64,000 nucleotides of DNA, taken from the NCBI RefSeq assembly GCF_001562425.1, contig NZ_LOED01000002.1, positions 1 to 64,000 of the forward strand. The letters are read 5' to 3'. The notes below the pieces were generated by a model. It ran no database searches. It worked only from the letters and a program-made list of their open reading frames with translations, and was not told where the DNA came from. This DNA comes from Fervidicola ferrireducens. GTDB taxonomy: Bacteria; Bacillota; Thermosediminibacteria; Thermosediminibacterales; Thermosediminibacteraceae. Shown here piece after piece: positions 42,203 through 52,381 of the stretch. The translations under genes were made by a program, and so were the position numbers. Within the stretch, counting starts at the first letter, position 1. Every line of letters starts with the position of its first letter.

Positions 42203-44034
42203 CAGATTCCCCCCTTCCTAGTAAGGTCTGACTTAAGTTGTTCTATTTCGTGCTTTAACCGGTGATAGGTTGAAAGAAGGTTAAGAGCTTTTTTTATTTC
42301 TCCCACTTTCTCCGCCCGTTGGATTTCACTCCTTATCTTCTTTATCGCTAATTTTAAGTAATTTTCCTTTACCCGGTTGATCAACTCGTCTACCATCTCT
42401 TCATCCTGCTTTTCGTTCGCCATTAGTATGTTGGCCAGTTCTGCCGCAGCGTCAGGATCATCTTTCAACTTCACGGCCACATCTTTAGGCGTTACGGATT
42501 CGTTTTTCTGGACCATTTCGAACACCGCGGCAGCAATTTTTCTGTGCCTCAAATCTATGAAATTGTAAGCTGTCAATCTCTCCATAACCTTCTCCCTTAC
42601 TCCATCATCCTCTATCATCATTTTTAAAAGATTTCTTTCCACCTTGTGAAAACCCGACATAATTTTTATTTTTGTCAATTCTTTATTATTATCCCTTAAT
42701 TGGCTGTTTTTATACTTTAAGCCAATGTTTGGCATAACCGATTGGGTTCTTATTTTATTTACATCTTCATAAAGTGCATTCTTGGGGATATTTAGCTCCC
42801 CGGAAATCTTTTGAACATAAAGCTCTCTTTCCACACCGTCTTCTATTTCCGCCAAAATTAATACGGCCCTCTTTATAAATTTTAGTTTTCCATCTTGAGA
42901 TTTTAAGTCAAGGCCCTTTTTTGCCGAATTGAGCCTGTAATCGATAAAATTTTGCGCTGATTTAACTAACTCTTCAAAAGCCTCTTTCCCTCTCGCTTTT
43001 ATGAACTCGTCGGGGTCCTTGCCTTCGGGTAGGTCTATCACTTTTACCCGCAATCCCTCTTTTACAAGAACTCCGATACCCCTCAGCGTTGCAGCCTGAC
43101 CCGCCGCATCGGAGTCGTACGCAATAGCGACCTCATCGGTATATCGTTTCAAAGTTTTTGCCTGCTGTTCGGTCAGCGACGTTCCAAGGGATGCCACTGC
43201 CTGCGTAAATCCATGCTGGTGCAGCGTTATGCAGTCCATATATCCTTCTACCAAAATGATAGGCGATTGTCCTTTATTTATCATGGGCAATCCGTAAAGA
43301 TGTTCTCTCTTGTTAAAAACAGGAGTTTCAGGCGAATTAAGGTATTTCGGTTCCCCTTTATCCAAGATTCGCCCCCCGAAACCCACTACACTTCCCGTTA
43401 CATCTTTAATAGGGAAAATAATCCTGTCTCTAAATCTATCGTAAAAGCCCTTCCCGGAACTTTTCGGAATTACCAATCCGGCTTTTAAAAGCGCGTCCTC
43501 TCCTATTCCCTTCGAGCGCATGAAATTTATAAGCCCGTCCCAGGCCGGTAAAGCATAACCCAAATTGAACCTTTCTACCGTCTCCGCAAGAATCCCTCGA
43601 CTTGACAGGTAATGCCTTGCCCTTTCCGCTTCCGTTGTCTTCAGGAGGTTGTAATGGTAGTATTCGGCAGCCATTTTGTTTATCTCTAGAATTTCCCTCT
43701 TTAACTTGAAGGCTTCCGATACCTTTCCTAACGTTTCCTCCTCTGGCAGCTTTATTCCCACCCTTTCTGCCAGCCACCTCAAAGCCTCCGGGAAGGTCCA
43801 ATTTTCCTTTTTCATCAGGAAGGTAAAAACATTGCCTCCCACTCCGCAACCAAAACAGTAAAAAAGCTGTTTTTTAGGACTTACATTAAACGAGGGCGTC
43901 TTTTCTGAATGAAAAGGGCACAGCCCCACGTAATTTTCGCCGCGTTTTTTAAGCGAAACATAATTCGACACTATTTCGACAATATCTGCCCTGTCTTGAA
44001 CTTCTTTTATAATTTCTTCGGGATAGAGGCCCAT
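42202..44034 (-). CDS. dnaG: DNA primase DnaG
   Basis: 610 residues from ATG 44034, which lies after AGGTGG. Zinc-binding domain with Cys39, His42, Cys60 and Cys63; TOPRIM core with [14 protein letters not shown] and [14 protein letters not shown]; and a C-terminal helicase-interaction domain (about 450-610). Makes RNA primers at the fork. A 188-base gap to the dgt stop is AT-rich, with no gene seen in it. Confidence 0.96.
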   Translation of the reverse strand: MGLYPEEIIKEVQDRADIVEIVSNYVSLKKRGENYVGLCPFHSEKTPSFNVSPKKQLFYCFGCGVGGNVFTFLMKKENWTFPEALRWLAERVGIKLPEEETLGKVSEAFKLKREILEINKMAAEYYHYNLLKTTEAERARHYLSSRGILAETVERFNLGYALPAWDGLINFMRSKGIGEDALLKAGLVIPKSSGKGFYDRFRDRIIFPIKDVTGSVVGFGGRILDKGEPKYLNSPETPVFNKREHLYGLPMINKGQSPIILVEGYMDCITLHQHGFTQAVASLGTSLTEQQAKTLKRYTDEVAIAYDSDAAGQAATLRGIGVLVKEGLRVKVIDLPEGKDPDEFIKARGKEAFEELVKSAQNFIDYRLNSAKKGLDLKSQDGKLKFIKRAVLILAEIEDGVERELYVQKISGELNIPKNALYEDVNKIRTQSVMPNIGLKYKNSQLRDNNKELTKIKIMSGFHKVERNLLKMMIEDDGVREKVMERLTAYNFIDLRHRKIAAAVFEMVQKNESVTPKDVAVKLKDDPDAAAELANILMANEKQDEEMVDELINRVKENYLKLAIKKIRSEIQRAEKVGEIKKALNLLSTYHRLKHEIEQLKSDLTRKGGI

Positions 44035-44222
44035 CGTGCCCACCTGCCTAATTCAAAAAAAATCTCCCCCTGTCTTTTTTAAAACAGCACAATCCGGGGT
44101 AAGACCCATTAAAAAAGCCGTTTTATGGAAAAAAAATAATATGAGCTTGGCTTTTGCATAAAGATTATTCTACATCAATAGGAGATATTCCTTCTTTTTA
44201 ACCAAAAATTAATTTTTTCTAT

Positions 44223-45233
44223 TTATTTACTAGCATTTATGGGCCAGGATGAGGGCACAAAAATCTCCCTGAACTTGTGAACAGCGAAGCTGTCGGTCAT
44301 CCCTGCAATGTAATCGCATACCCCCCGCTCGATTCCCTCTTTTTGAGCAATCGCGACGAATTCTTCCGGCATCGATTCGACATTTTTTGAAAAGTACTCG
44401 AAAAGCAACTCCAGCATTTTTTGAGCCTTTATTTCCTGGGATTTGGCACTGGACCCTACGTATACCCTTTCAAAAAGAAAGCTCCTCAACTCCACCGTCG
44501 CCTCGTAAACTTCCTCGCTCATTTTGACAAAAGGTTTCCCATAACTTTCTTTAATTATATCCTTTATCATCGTATCTATGCGCAGAGCATGACTCTTCCC
44601 GAGGACACCTATCGGTTCTCTGGGCAAGTCGGTTTCTCTGAGTATCCCCGCCCTTATCGCATCATCAATATCGTGATTTATATAGGCTATCCAATCGGCT
44701 ATTTTTACCACCTGTCCTTCCAGCGTCGCGGGATTTCCCCGGCTGTTGTGATTTCTTATACCGTCCCTCACCTCCCAGGTCAGATTCAGTCCGCTTCCGC
44801 GCTCAAGAACATCAACCACCCTCAGACTTTGTTCTTCGTGCCTGAAGCCATCTTTCATGAGCCTGTTTAACACGTATTCCCCCGAATGCCCGAAAGGGGT
44901 ATGGCCCAGGTCATGCCCCAAAGCAATTGCCTCGGTCAGATCTTCGTTCAACCTCAGCGCCCTCGATATAGTTCTGGCTATCTGTGCAACTTCCAGAGTA
45001 TGGGTTAATCTGGTTCTGTAATGGTCTCCTTCTGGGGATATGAAAACCTGGGTCTTGTGTTTCATTCGCCTGAAAGCCTTGGAATGGAGAATCCTGTCCC
45101 TATCCCTTTGGAACTCGGTTCTGACGCTGCACTTTTCCTCCGGCACCAGTCTCCCCCTGCTTTTGCTGCTCAGCGTTGCGTAAGGAGAAAGCGTTTTAAT
45201 TTCCTGTTCTTCGGTCATCTCTCTTATATTCAT
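44223..45233 (-). CDS. dgt: Deoxyguanosinetriphosphate triphosphohydrolase-like protein
   Basis: 336-residue HD-domain protein of the dNTPase family, short form. RTEFQRDRDRILHSKAFRRMKHKTQVF is the signature start; the HD metal site is formed by His in RTRLTHTLEVAQIAR, His-Asp in ALGHDLGHTPFGHSGE, and Asp in ADWIAYINHDIDDAI. It degrades dNTPs to nucleosides and triphosphate. Located between the ppdK terminator and dnaG, in the same place as in several Clostridia. Confidence 0.92.
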   Translation of the reverse strand: MNIREMTEEQEIKTLSPYATLSSKSRGRLVPEEKCSVRTEFQRDRDRILHSKAFRRMKHKTQVFISPEGDHYRTRLTHTLEVAQIARTISRALRLNEDLTEAIALGHDLGHTPFGHSGEYVLNRLMKDGFRHEEQSLRVVDVLERGSGLNLTWEVRDGIRNHNSRGNPATLEGQVVKIADWIAYINHDIDDAIRAGILRETDLPREPIGVLGKSHALRIDTMIKDIIKESYGKPFVKMSEEVYEATVELRSFLFERVYVGSSAKSQEIKAQKMLELLFEYFSKNVESMPEEFVAIAQKEGIERGVCDYIAGMTDSFAVHKFREIFVPSSWPINASK

Positions 45234-45303
45234 AAAGACGCCCTCCGTTCTAATTCAAAAATAAACCTTTTCAAACATTATTTTATTAAAAAAATTAAAA
45301 AAA

Positions 45304-45323
45304 GAGGAGCTTTAAAGCCCCTC
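45304..45323 (-). terminator. Terminator after ppdK
   Basis: 10-bp stem (45304-45313 with 45314-45323, tight loop formed from the central AT pairs), with one G-U pair on the minus strand and a long T-rich tract after it. Ends the ccpN-ppsR-ppdK unit. Confidence 0.8.
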
Positions 45324-45332
45324 AAAAGAGTT

Positions 45333-47969
45333 TCATTTTTTCTTGAGCACCGCGTGAGCCGCCGCCAGCCTTGCTATCGGAACCCTGTAAGGTGAACAGC
45401 TCACATAATCCAAACCTATCTCGTGACAGAATTCTATGGAATTAGGCTCCCCTCCGTGTTCTCCGCATATTCCCACCGCAAGGTTTTCCTTCACTTTCCT
45501 CCCCAGCTCCACTGCTGTCTTCATAAGGGTCCCAACCCCTTTCCGGTCAAGGACGATAAAGGGGTCTTCCTGCAGGATTTTCTGGTTTATATACTGAGGA
45601 AGGAATTTGGCTTCCGCATCGTCTCGGCTGAAACCGTAAGTTGTTTGAGTCAGGTCGTTGGTTCCGAAGGAGAAAAAGTCGGCGTATTCGGCTATTTCAT
45701 CGGCGGTAATGCAAGCCCTTGGTATTTCTATCATGGTCCCTATACTGTACTCTACCTTTACTCCCTCTTCGTCCATCACCTGAGAAGCTACGTTTTCCAC
45801 GAGCTTCCTCAACTGCTTTAATTCGTTGGCATTGCTGACCAACGGTATTTCAACTTCGGGTATAACCTTGACGCCTTTTTTGGCCAGATTGCACGCCGCC
45901 TGGAAAATCGCTCGAACCTGCATTTCGTAAATTTCCGGATATAAAATCCCCAGCCGGCAACCCCTCAAGCCCAGCATGGGATTGAATTCCCTGAGCGCTT
46001 TTACCTTTTTCAACATTTCCTGCTTTTCCTTAAGGCCATCCATATCGCCCTTAGCCTTCAGCTGTGCAATTTCATCGACAAGTTCTTCGGCATCCGGCAA
46101 AAACTCATGAAGTGGCGGATCCAAAAGTCTTATCGTCACCGGCAAATCGTGCATAGCTTCGAGGATGCCTTCGAAATCCTGCCGCTGGAAAACGAGAAGT
46201 TTTTCTAATGCTCTTTCCCTTTCTTCCCTAGTAGTTGCCATAATCATTTGCTGAACAATGGGCAGGCGATCCTGTCCCATAAACATATGCTCGGTCCTGC
46301 AAAGGCCGATGCCTTCAGCACCGAAATCCCGGGCGAGCTTTGCATCTTGCGGCGTATCGGCATTAGCCCTAACGGAAAGCCTTCTTATTTCATCGGCCCA
46401 CTTTAAGAGTTCTCTGAATTCTTCCGAAAGCACGGGGTCAATCATGGGCACCTCTCCGAGCATAACCTTGCCCGTAGAACCGTCTATCGAAATTATATCG
46501 CCCTTCTTTACAACCAGCTCGCCTACCCTGAATTCCTCGTTTTTGTAATCTATCGAAAGCGCCTCGCAACCGCATACGCACGGCTTACCCATGCCGCGCG
46601 CAACCACCGCCGCATGGCTGGTCATGCCTCCGCGGCTTGTCAACACTCCCTGAGCCATGACTATACCGTGGATGTCGTCGGGAGTTGTCTCCGTCCTGAC
46701 CAAAATCACCTTGTGGCCCTGCTGTCCTAAAGTTTCGGCTTCGTCGGGTGAAAAGACCACCTGACCTGACGCTGCTCCCGGAGAGGCGGGCAGCCCTTTG
46801 GCTATCACTTCCACTTTAGCGTTGGGATCTATCCGCCTGTGTAAAAGCGAAGTCACATGCTCGGGCGACACCCTGAGTACGGCTTCTTCTTTGGAAATGA
46901 GCCCCTCTTTTACCATGTCCACGGCAATTTTTACCGCCGCCTCTGCCGTTCTCTTGCCACTGCGGGTTTGAAGAAGGTAGAGTTTGCCTTTTTCCACGGT
47001 GAACTCAATATCCTGCATATCCCTGTAGTGCCTTTCGAGGAGGCTGCAAACATCTTCCAACTGCTTGTAAACATCGGGCATGATGCTTCTTAGTTCTTTT
47101 ATATTTTTAGGCGTCCTAATCCCCGCCACCACATCTTCTCCTTGTGCGTTCAGCAAAAACTCCCCGTAAATTTCTCTTTCCCCGGTGGAAGGATTTCTGG
47201 TAAAAGCCACGCCGGTCCCCGAATCTTCGCCCATGTTTCCGAAAACCATTGCCTGGACGTTAACTGCGGTACCGAGGTCGTCCGGTATTTTGTTTATTTT
47301 CCTGTAAACAATAGCCCGCTGGTTGTTCCAGGAACGAAACACCGCTTCAACGGCCATCACGAGCTGATCTTTCGGGTCCTGGGGAAATTGGCGGCCTGTA
47401 TGTTTTACTACCAAATTCTTGTATGATTCCAAGACCTCTTGCCAGTCTTCGGCCGTAAGGTCGGTATCGTAATTGATGCCCTTTTTATTCTTGACAGAAC
47501 TTATAATTTCCTCGAATCTTTCATGTTCTACATTGAGAACCACATCGGCGAACATCTGTATGAACCTCCGGTAACAGTCGTAGGCAAAGCGCCTGTCACC
47601 GGTTGAACGGGCGAGTCCCTCCACTGTGGCATCGTTCAGTCCCAGATTGAGTATGGTATCCATCATACCCGGCATCGAAACCGGCGCTCCCGACCTGACC
47701 GAAACCAAAAGAGGATTGTCGGAGCTACCGAACTTCTTGCCGGTCGTTTCTTCCAGACTCTCAAGAGCTTCGAAAACCTGCTCGATGACCTCTCCGGGAA
47801 TTTTTCCTCCTTCCTGGTAGTACCTCGTGCATGCCTCGGTCGTCACGGTAAAACCTGGCGGTACGGGCAGGCCGATGTGCATCATTTCCGCAAGATTGGC
47901 TCCCTTTCCTCCTAGCAGGTTCTTCATCGAAGCCCTGCCTTCGTTGAATTTATAAACGTATTTGGTCAT
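45333..47969 (-). CDS. ppdK: Pyruvate, phosphate dikinase
   Basis: 878-residue PPDK: interconverts pyruvate, ATP and Pi with phosphoenolpyruvate, AMP and PPi. N-terminal ATP-grasp domain ([32 protein letters not shown]), central phosphohistidine domain with Thr450-Ser451-His452 in [13 protein letters not shown], and C-terminal PEP/pyruvate barrel with GLCRTEHMF and ICGEHGG. His452 carries the phosphate; Thr450 is the site of control by PpsR-type regulators, whose gene directly precedes it with a 4-base overlap. Confidence 0.97.
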   Translation of the reverse strand: MTKYVYKFNEGRASMKNLLGGKGANLAEMMHIGLPVPPGFTVTTEACTRYYQEGGKIPGEVIEQVFEALESLEETTGKKFGSSDNPLLVSVRSGAPVSMPGMMDTILNLGLNDATVEGLARSTGDRRFAYDCYRRFIQMFADVVLNVEHERFEEIISSVKNKKGINYDTDLTAEDWQEVLESYKNLVVKHTGRQFPQDPKDQLVMAVEAVFRSWNNQRAIVYRKINKIPDDLGTAVNVQAMVFGNMGEDSGTGVAFTRNPSTGEREIYGEFLLNAQGEDVVAGIRTPKNIKELRSIMPDVYKQLEDVCSLLERHYRDMQDIEFTVEKGKLYLLQTRSGKRTAEAAVKIAVDMVKEGLISKEEAVLRVSPEHVTSLLHRRIDPNAKVEVIAKGLPASPGAASGQVVFSPDEAETLGQQGHKVILVRTETTPDDIHGIVMAQGVLTSRGGMTSHAAVVARGMGKPCVCGCEALSIDYKNEEFRVGELVVKKGDIISIDGSTGKVMLGEVPMIDPVLSEEFRELLKWADEIRRLSVRANADTPQDAKLARDFGAEGIGLCRTEHMFMGQDRLPIVQQMIMATTREERERALEKLLVFQRQDFEGILEAMHDLPVTIRLLDPPLHEFLPDAEELVDEIAQLKAKGDMDGLKEKQEMLKKVKALREFNPMLGLRGCRLGILYPEIYEMQVRAIFQAACNLAKKGVKVIPEVEIPLVSNANELKQLRKLVENVASQVMDEEGVKVEYSIGTMIEIPRACITADEIAEYADFFSFGTNDLTQTTYGFSRDDAEAKFLPQYINQKILQEDPFIVLDRKGVGTLMKTAVELGRKVKENLAVGICGEHGGEPNSIEFCHEIGLDYVSCSPYRVPIARLAAAHAVLKKK

Positions 47970-48790
47970 CGGTCTTCCCCTCTCCTTATTATCTCGAGTA
48001 TTCTGGCCGCCACTTCTTCCACCGCCTTGTTGGAAACATCTATCCTGTGGCAGCCTATTTTTTTCATTATTTCGTCGGCATACTCCAATTCTTTCAATAT
48101 CCTCTCCATACTCGCATAGGTGGCATCGCTGCTTAACCCCAGAGCTTTCAGCCTTTCCTGCCGGATCTTGTACAGTATTTCGGGTTGTATGGTAAGACCC
48201 ACGACGTTTTTGGGGTCGAGCTGAAACAATTCTTCAGGAGGAGATACTTCCGGAACAAGCGGTAGATTGGCTACTTTAAGCCTTTTGTGGGCGAGGTACA
48301 TGGAAAGTGGCGTCTTTGAAGTCCTGGAAACTCCGATAAGCACCACATCGGCTTTTGCAAGCCCCCTCGGGTCCTTGCCGTCGTCGTACTTTACCGCAAA
48401 TTCTATCGCTTCTATCTTCTCAAAATAATCTTCGTCCACCCTTCTTACCAGACCCGGCTCTAGCTTCGGCTTTATATTGGTTATCCTGGAAACTATATCC
48501 ATCATGGGCCCCATTATGTCCAAAATCGGTATGTTATTGGCTTCGGCAAGCTCCAACAATTTTTTTCTAATTTCCGGAAGCACCATGGTGCATACTATCG
48601 CGCTATTTTTATATTTTTTTGCCTCCTCCACTACTTCCACCACATCTTCTTCTTCGGTTACATAAGGGTACCTTCTGATTTCCACATGACCGGAATTGAA
48701 TTGCACGGTGGCGGCTTTTGCTACTAATTCCGCCGTTTCTCCGATAGAATCTGATACGGCAAAAATAACTGGTCCTTCCACCTTAACTAT
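47966..48790 (-). CDS. ppsR: PPDK regulatory kinase/pyrophosphorylase (PpsR, DUF299)
   Basis: About 274 residues. Bifunctional enzyme that inactivates PPDK by ADP-dependent phosphorylation of the active-site Thr and reactivates it with phosphate. The family start [18 protein letters not shown] and the P-loop GVSRTSKT are intact. I place the start at ATA 48790, because a strong AAAGGGGGG site lies exactly 7 bases before it and inside the otherwise ordinary gap to ccpN. Alternatives are TTG 48826 (no ribosome site, 14-base overlap with ccpN) and GTG 48781 (site 16 bases away). It overlaps ppdK by 4 bases. Confidence 0.87.
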   Translation of the reverse strand: MVKVEGPVIFAVSDSIGETAELVAKAATVQFNSGHVEIRRYPYVTEEEDVVEVVEEAKKYKNSAIVCTMVLPEIRKKLLELAEANNIPILDIMGPMMDIVSRITNIKPKLEPGLVRRVDEDYFEKIEAIEFAVKYDDGKDPRGLAKADVVLIGVSRTSKTPLSMYLAHKRLKVANLPLVPEVSPPEELFQLDPKNVVGLTIQPEILYKIRQERLKALGLSSDATYASMERILKELEYADEIMKKIGCHRIDVSNKAVEEVAARILEIIRRGEDR

Positions 48791-48812
48791 TTTGAATCCC
48801 CCCTTTAAATTA

Positions 48813-49445
48813 TTAATCTTTGCCAAGCTCTACGAAAAGCTTAGTGATGGTTGTCTTCGTAACCTTTCCCACGACTTCGTACTTTTGCTTGCCGTCGACT
48901 TCCTTGGGCCTTATCACCGGCAGAGCATCCACCTGATGTTCGACGATTTTTCTCGCCGCATCGTAGGCACTTTCATCCAACGTCACAGTAACCAAATTCG
49001 GCATCCTCGTCATTACCACGCTTACGGGTACCTGCTTTATGTCCGCATTTCCAATGGCTATCTTCAAAAGGTCTTTCCGCGAGACCACGCCGCAGAGGCT
49101 TCCATCTTCCTGGACCACGAAAAGGGTCCCCACGTCCTCCAAAAAAAGCGTTACTATTGCATCATATACCGAAGTTTCTTCTCTTATTACCACCGGTACG
49201 GCTTTTATCTCGCTGACCTTTATGCTTCTTATTTTCTCCGAAATCAGGCCTTTCGGATTTTTGCCCGCATAAAAATATCCCACTCTCGGCCTTGCTTCGA
49301 GAATTCCGGCCATGGTAAGTATTGAAAGGTCAGGCCTCAAAGCTGCCCGTGTAATATTGAGCTTCGCTGCAATTTCCTCACTTGTAATAGGTTCGTGTTT
49401 CTTCACGATATCGACTATCAACATCTGTCTTGGTGTTAATTCTAT
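48813..49445 (-). CDS. ccpN: CcpN-type repressor with HTH and CBS pair
   Basis: 210 residues if started at ATA 49445. Helix-turn-helix ([42 protein letters not shown], about 17-58) is followed by two CBS domains (75-200). CcpN represses gluconeogenic genes and senses ATP/ADP through its CBS pair. The residues IELTPRQ before the first ATG (49424) match the start of the Bacillus protein as I recall it (STIELNKRQ), and no ATG, GTG or TTG lies in frame between them and an in-frame stop-free stretch; GGAGG precedes the ATA. It heads ccpN-ppsR-ppdK. Confidence 0.87.
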   Translation of the reverse strand: MELTPRQMLIVDIVKKHEPITSEEIAAKLNITRAALRPDLSILTMAGILEARPRVGYFYAGKNPKGLISEKIRSIKVSEIKAVPVVIREETSVYDAIVTLFLEDVGTLFVVQEDGSLCGVVSRKDLLKIAIGNADIKQVPVSVVMTRMPNLVTVTLDESAYDAARKIVEHQVDALPVIRPKEVDGKQKYEVVGKVTKTTITKLFVELGKD

Positions 49446-49479
49446 TTGTCCTCCCTCCCTTCCAACATATAACCGAAAA

Positions 49480-49543
49480 AGTATCTCATATTAGGAATGT
49501 CACTAATAAAGTATATCACATTTGCCTTAAAAAGTATATATTA
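49480..49543 (-). promoter_or_regulatory. CcpN-like operator cluster upstream of ccpN
   Basis: Three minus-strand sites resemble the CcpN consensus TRTGHYATAYW: TGTGATATACT at 49510-49520 (11 of 11), TATGAGATACT at 49480-49490 (10 of 11) and TAATATATACT at 49533-49543 (9 of 11). The first overlaps an extended -10 element (TGATATACT). This suggests autoregulation of the ccpN-ppsR-ppdK operon. The consensus is quoted from memory of Bacillus work. Confidence 0.5.
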
Positions 49544-49545
49544 TT

Positions 49546-50145
49546 TTATCTGTAAAACGGGCTCAAGATTAAGGGAGTCACAACCGCTTCTATAAGTGCA
49601 GCTATTAAAAGCACCGGAATCAAGATGCCGAGAGCTAGAATACCTTCCTTTAAATTTTCCTTCAGTATCTTGATCCTGCTTTTCCCCTTTGAAAACAAAA
49701 GCTCCGCCCCGGTCTTTAATCCGAAAGCGGCACCCGTCAAAATAGCAGGGAGTTCCAAAATCCCGTGGGGGAGCATGCCGGCCAGGAAAAAATAAAGCGA
49801 CTGGCCGTGATAAAAGTTCAGGGCCAGCACCACTCCCACCACAAATCCATTGAAAACCAAGGCAGAAAAGGGAACTATTCCAAAAGCGATGCCCCCGAAA
49901 ATCATGACGAGAAGCGCCCTTGCGTTGTTCTGGAAAATGTATCCCGCTACAGAAAGTTTGCTGGCTCTTTCCATCTTCTCGCTAATTTCAAGCAGGTTTC
50001 CCAGTAACTTATCCAGATTCTCCAGAAAGAATACCGGATTTTGCCAGAATACCAGCCATCCCAGAAAACAGCCCGTCAAAAAAATTAACGATGCAAAAAA
50101 CACATAAACGGCTTTTCCTCTAAACGAATCCAAAACGGCTTTCAA
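49546..50145 (-). CDS. spoIIM: Stage II sporulation protein M
   Basis: 199-residue DUF95 membrane protein, the scaffold of the SpoIID-SpoIIM-SpoIIP engulfment machine. Five hydrophobic segments; core text FGGIAFGIVPFSALVFNGFVVGVVLA and GMLPHGILELPAILTGAAFG is diagnostic (PHGxxELPA). TTG 50145 follows GGGGAGG. It lies between recO and ccpN, where Bacillus has no sporulation gene. Its partner SpoIIP is encoded at 2131-3291. Confidence 0.93.
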   Translation of the reverse strand: MKAVLDSFRGKAVYVFFASLIFLTGCFLGWLVFWQNPVFFLENLDKLLGNLLEISEKMERASKLSVAGYIFQNNARALLVMIFGGIAFGIVPFSALVFNGFVVGVVLALNFYHGQSLYFFLAGMLPHGILELPAILTGAAFGLKTGAELLFSKGKSRIKILKENLKEGILALGILIPVLLIAALIEAVVTPLILSPFYR

Positions 50146-50163
50146 AATATATCCTCCCCTATT

Positions 50164-50910
50164 TCATAGTATGGATATATCTTCCAAAAAGCTCAAAGTT
50201 CGGGGTTTTCGCTCCAACTGATGCAAAACGAAATTTAAAATTACTTCTTTCAACTCATTTTTTACGTCTTGAGTCACTTTAAGTTCAGCTAATTCCTCAA
50301 ATCTTTTTTTTAAAATGTGTTTCATCACCGACAGTGTTTCATTTGAAATTCTAATTGCCTTTTCATCCTTATTTTTGCACTTTTCGCAAAGGATTCCACC
50401 TGAAAGCGAACTGAACCACACCTTTTCCATTCTTTTTTCACCGCAATTTACACAACAAAAAATCTGAGGCTTAAACCCCTGCAGGGCCATCAGTTTCAGT
50501 TCAAACACCCTTGCCATAACCTGCAGGTCTTCCCATACCTGCAACAAAAACAGCGTCTTTAAAAAAAACCGAAAAACTTCTTCGCTTTTATCGCATTCCC
50601 GGGTCGATATGCGAAGGAGTTCTGCAAAATAAGCCCCGTACGCCATCCTGTCCAAATCTTCCCTTATTTTAAAAAAGGATTCCTTAAGCTCGCACTGGCT
50701 TACGGAATCCAAATTTTTCCCTTCAACCAGGAGAAATTTGCTGTAGGAAAAAAGTTGCGTGCCGGCCAGCAGGGGACTTCTAGGCCGCCGAACCCCTCTT
50801 GCCACCGCATGTATCTTGCCCCTTTCCGGCGAAAAAAGGGTCAATATCCTGTCGGCTTCCCCCAAATCCCTGTAACCGACCACAATGGCTTCGGTAGTAT
50901 AAACGCCCAT
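50164..50910 (-). CDS. recO: DNA repair protein RecO
   Basis: 248 residues. N-terminal OB fold (TTEAIVVGYRDLGEADRILTLFSPERGKI), helical middle part, and a C-terminal zinc finger from CCVNCGEKR and GGILCEKC. RecO loads RecA with RecR and anneals SSB-coated DNA. Same position as in Bacillus, although cdd and era, which normally lie just upstream, are missing. Confidence 0.92.
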   Translation of the reverse strand: MGVYTTEAIVVGYRDLGEADRILTLFSPERGKIHAVARGVRRPRSPLLAGTQLFSYSKFLLVEGKNLDSVSQCELKESFFKIREDLDRMAYGAYFAELLRISTRECDKSEEVFRFFLKTLFLLQVWEDLQVMARVFELKLMALQGFKPQIFCCVNCGEKRMEKVWFSSLSGGILCEKCKNKDEKAIRISNETLSVMKHILKKRFEELAELKVTQDVKNELKEVILNFVLHQLERKPRTLSFLEDISIL

Positions 50911-50926
50911 TCTGGTTACCTCTCTT

Positions 50927-51955
50927 TTAGTTAAGGTTCAACTTTATTTCGGCCTGAACCGGCAGTATTTGAATCCAGGTGTTCCCCGGCTTTAGCTTTA
51001 ATTCTCTACCATCTTCTGTGGTGTACCTAGTCTTTGCAAACCGGGAAGCTTTTTCCCAATTGATATAAGTACATTTTCCATCGCTTATGTAATAGCCCGT
51101 ACCTGAACCCGTCGTTTTTATCGCAAGCCTGCCTTCCGAATCAATTACGCGGGTATCCATAAACTGTACGATGACATTTTTAACGGCAATGGGGTCGCCG
51201 GTTTTCCGGTCGACATGAGGTTCATCGTTTATGTACCTTATATACGCCCGTTTTTCTTCATCGTACGCGTACTTTACCCTGTAATTCCGGTAATAATCAA
51301 GCTCAAATTCCCGGAGAGGGCCGGGAGCGCTATTTTCTTCGCCGATAAAATCCCACCCGTCCAGTTTAACCGTTCTGAGGTATCCGCGTTTTTCGGCGGT
51401 TTTCATGATATTTTGAGTGCTGGTGTACGCGTTGTGTGGGGGTTTGCGGGTCCTGTCCCTCCAGAAGGTGACGTTGTCGTATATGCCATCTATATTGTCG
51501 ATATTGCCGTATTTTTTCAGGTCGGAGTAAGCTTGAGGGCTCCCTCCGTAATGGATGTAAAGAGCATCATATTCCATAGCAAAATCTATAAAATAAGGGC
51601 GGGCACTCCTGACCGGCCCTATTTCTTCGGCATCCTCACCCAGGTAAACGGCGAGAAACCTGGTGATGCCGCCTTCCGTTAAGATTTCGTATACTACATC
51701 GGCTTTATCTAGGCCCGATTGGGGCCTTGCGCTTTTTTCGTTTTCTACCATAACTGCGAATGGCCTCCTGCCCTCTCTCTCCTTCGCCATCGAAAGGCCC
51801 GTCAACGGGTTTTTGGCCGCAGGCGGTGCTGTTACCGACTGGCGTATTTGTTCCCCTGCTTTTTCATTTTTTACTTCCCTCGTCTGGGTCTTGCTGCAGC
51901 CCGGAAGCCAAAGAATAAAAAAGGCCAAGAGCAGGGTCAAAATCTTCTTATTCAT
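50927..51955 (-). CDS. DUF3048 family lipoprotein (YerB-like)
   Basis: 342 residues. A lipoprotein signal with lipobox LPGC puts Cys20 at the mature end, so it is anchored on the outer face of the membrane. The DUF3048 domain follows: RPFAVMVENEKSARPQSGLDKADVVYEILTEGGITRF, then IGPVRSARPYFIDFAMEYDALYIHYGGSPQAY, and a C-terminal domain from about 230 with KNVIVQFMDTRV and GRELKLKPGNTWIQI. Function unknown. It occupies the place of cdd-era in the conserved gene order. Confidence 0.9.
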   Translation of the reverse strand: MNKKILTLLLAFFILWLPGCSKTQTREVKNEKAGEQIRQSVTAPPAAKNPLTGLSMAKEREGRRPFAVMVENEKSARPQSGLDKADVVYEILTEGGITRFLAVYLGEDAEEIGPVRSARPYFIDFAMEYDALYIHYGGSPQAYSDLKKYGNIDNIDGIYDNVTFWRDRTRKPPHNAYTSTQNIMKTAEKRGYLRTVKLDGWDFIGEENSAPGPLREFELDYYRNYRVKYAYDEEKRAYIRYINDEPHVDRKTGDPIAVKNVIVQFMDTRVIDSEGRLAIKTTGSGTGYYISDGKCTYINWEKASRFAKTRYTTEDGRELKLKPGNTWIQILPVQAEIKLNLN

Positions 51956-51985
51956 TCAAAGACCCCCATTCCCGTATGGGACTGG

Positions 51986-52381
51986 CTACCGCCCGAGTAT
52001 CAGCCTTTGAATTCCCAAAAGGAGGTTATAAAGCTCGTCGAAAAAGATCACATAGCCTATTATAATGGCATTTAACACCGCAACCAGCACCGCCCCCGCC
52101 GCCACATTCTTCGCTATTCTGGCCAGCGGGTGGAACTTCTCCGTTATCATGTCGACGGCGGTCTCCACGGCCGTATTTATCATCTCCGCAATTATGACCA
52201 GAGCCGTAGCGAAAACCACCGCCACCATTTCCATTTCCTCGAGGTTGAGATACTTGCTAAAAATCATTACCAGTAAAGCCGCCAAAAAGTGGATTCTCAT
52301 GTTTCTCTGGGTTTTCAGGGAATAAATAACTCCCGAAATGGCGTATATGAAACTCTCGAAAAGGGTCCTGCTCTTTTTCAT
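51986..52381 (-). CDS. dgkA: Diacylglycerol/undecaprenol kinase
   Basis: 131-residue integral membrane kinase with three transmembrane segments. FESFIYAISGVIYSLKTQRNMRIHFLAA and the catalytic EMINTAVETAVDMITEKFHPLARIAKNVAAGAVLV are diagnostic. Firmicute homologues phosphorylate undecaprenol to recycle the cell-wall lipid carrier. It overlaps ybeY by 4 bases. Confidence 0.93.
   Translation of the reverse strand: MKKSRTLFESFIYAISGVIYSLKTQRNMRIHFLAALLVMIFSKYLNLEEMEMVAVVFATALVIIAEMINTAVETAVDMITEKFHPLARIAKNVAAGAVLVAVLNAIIIGYVIFFDELYNLLLGIQRLILGR

Noticed and set aside
44100-44160. Possible terminator after dgt (AAAAGCC and GGCTTTT arms)
   Set aside because: Stem of 7 bp with a loop of over 30 bases; too weak to claim.
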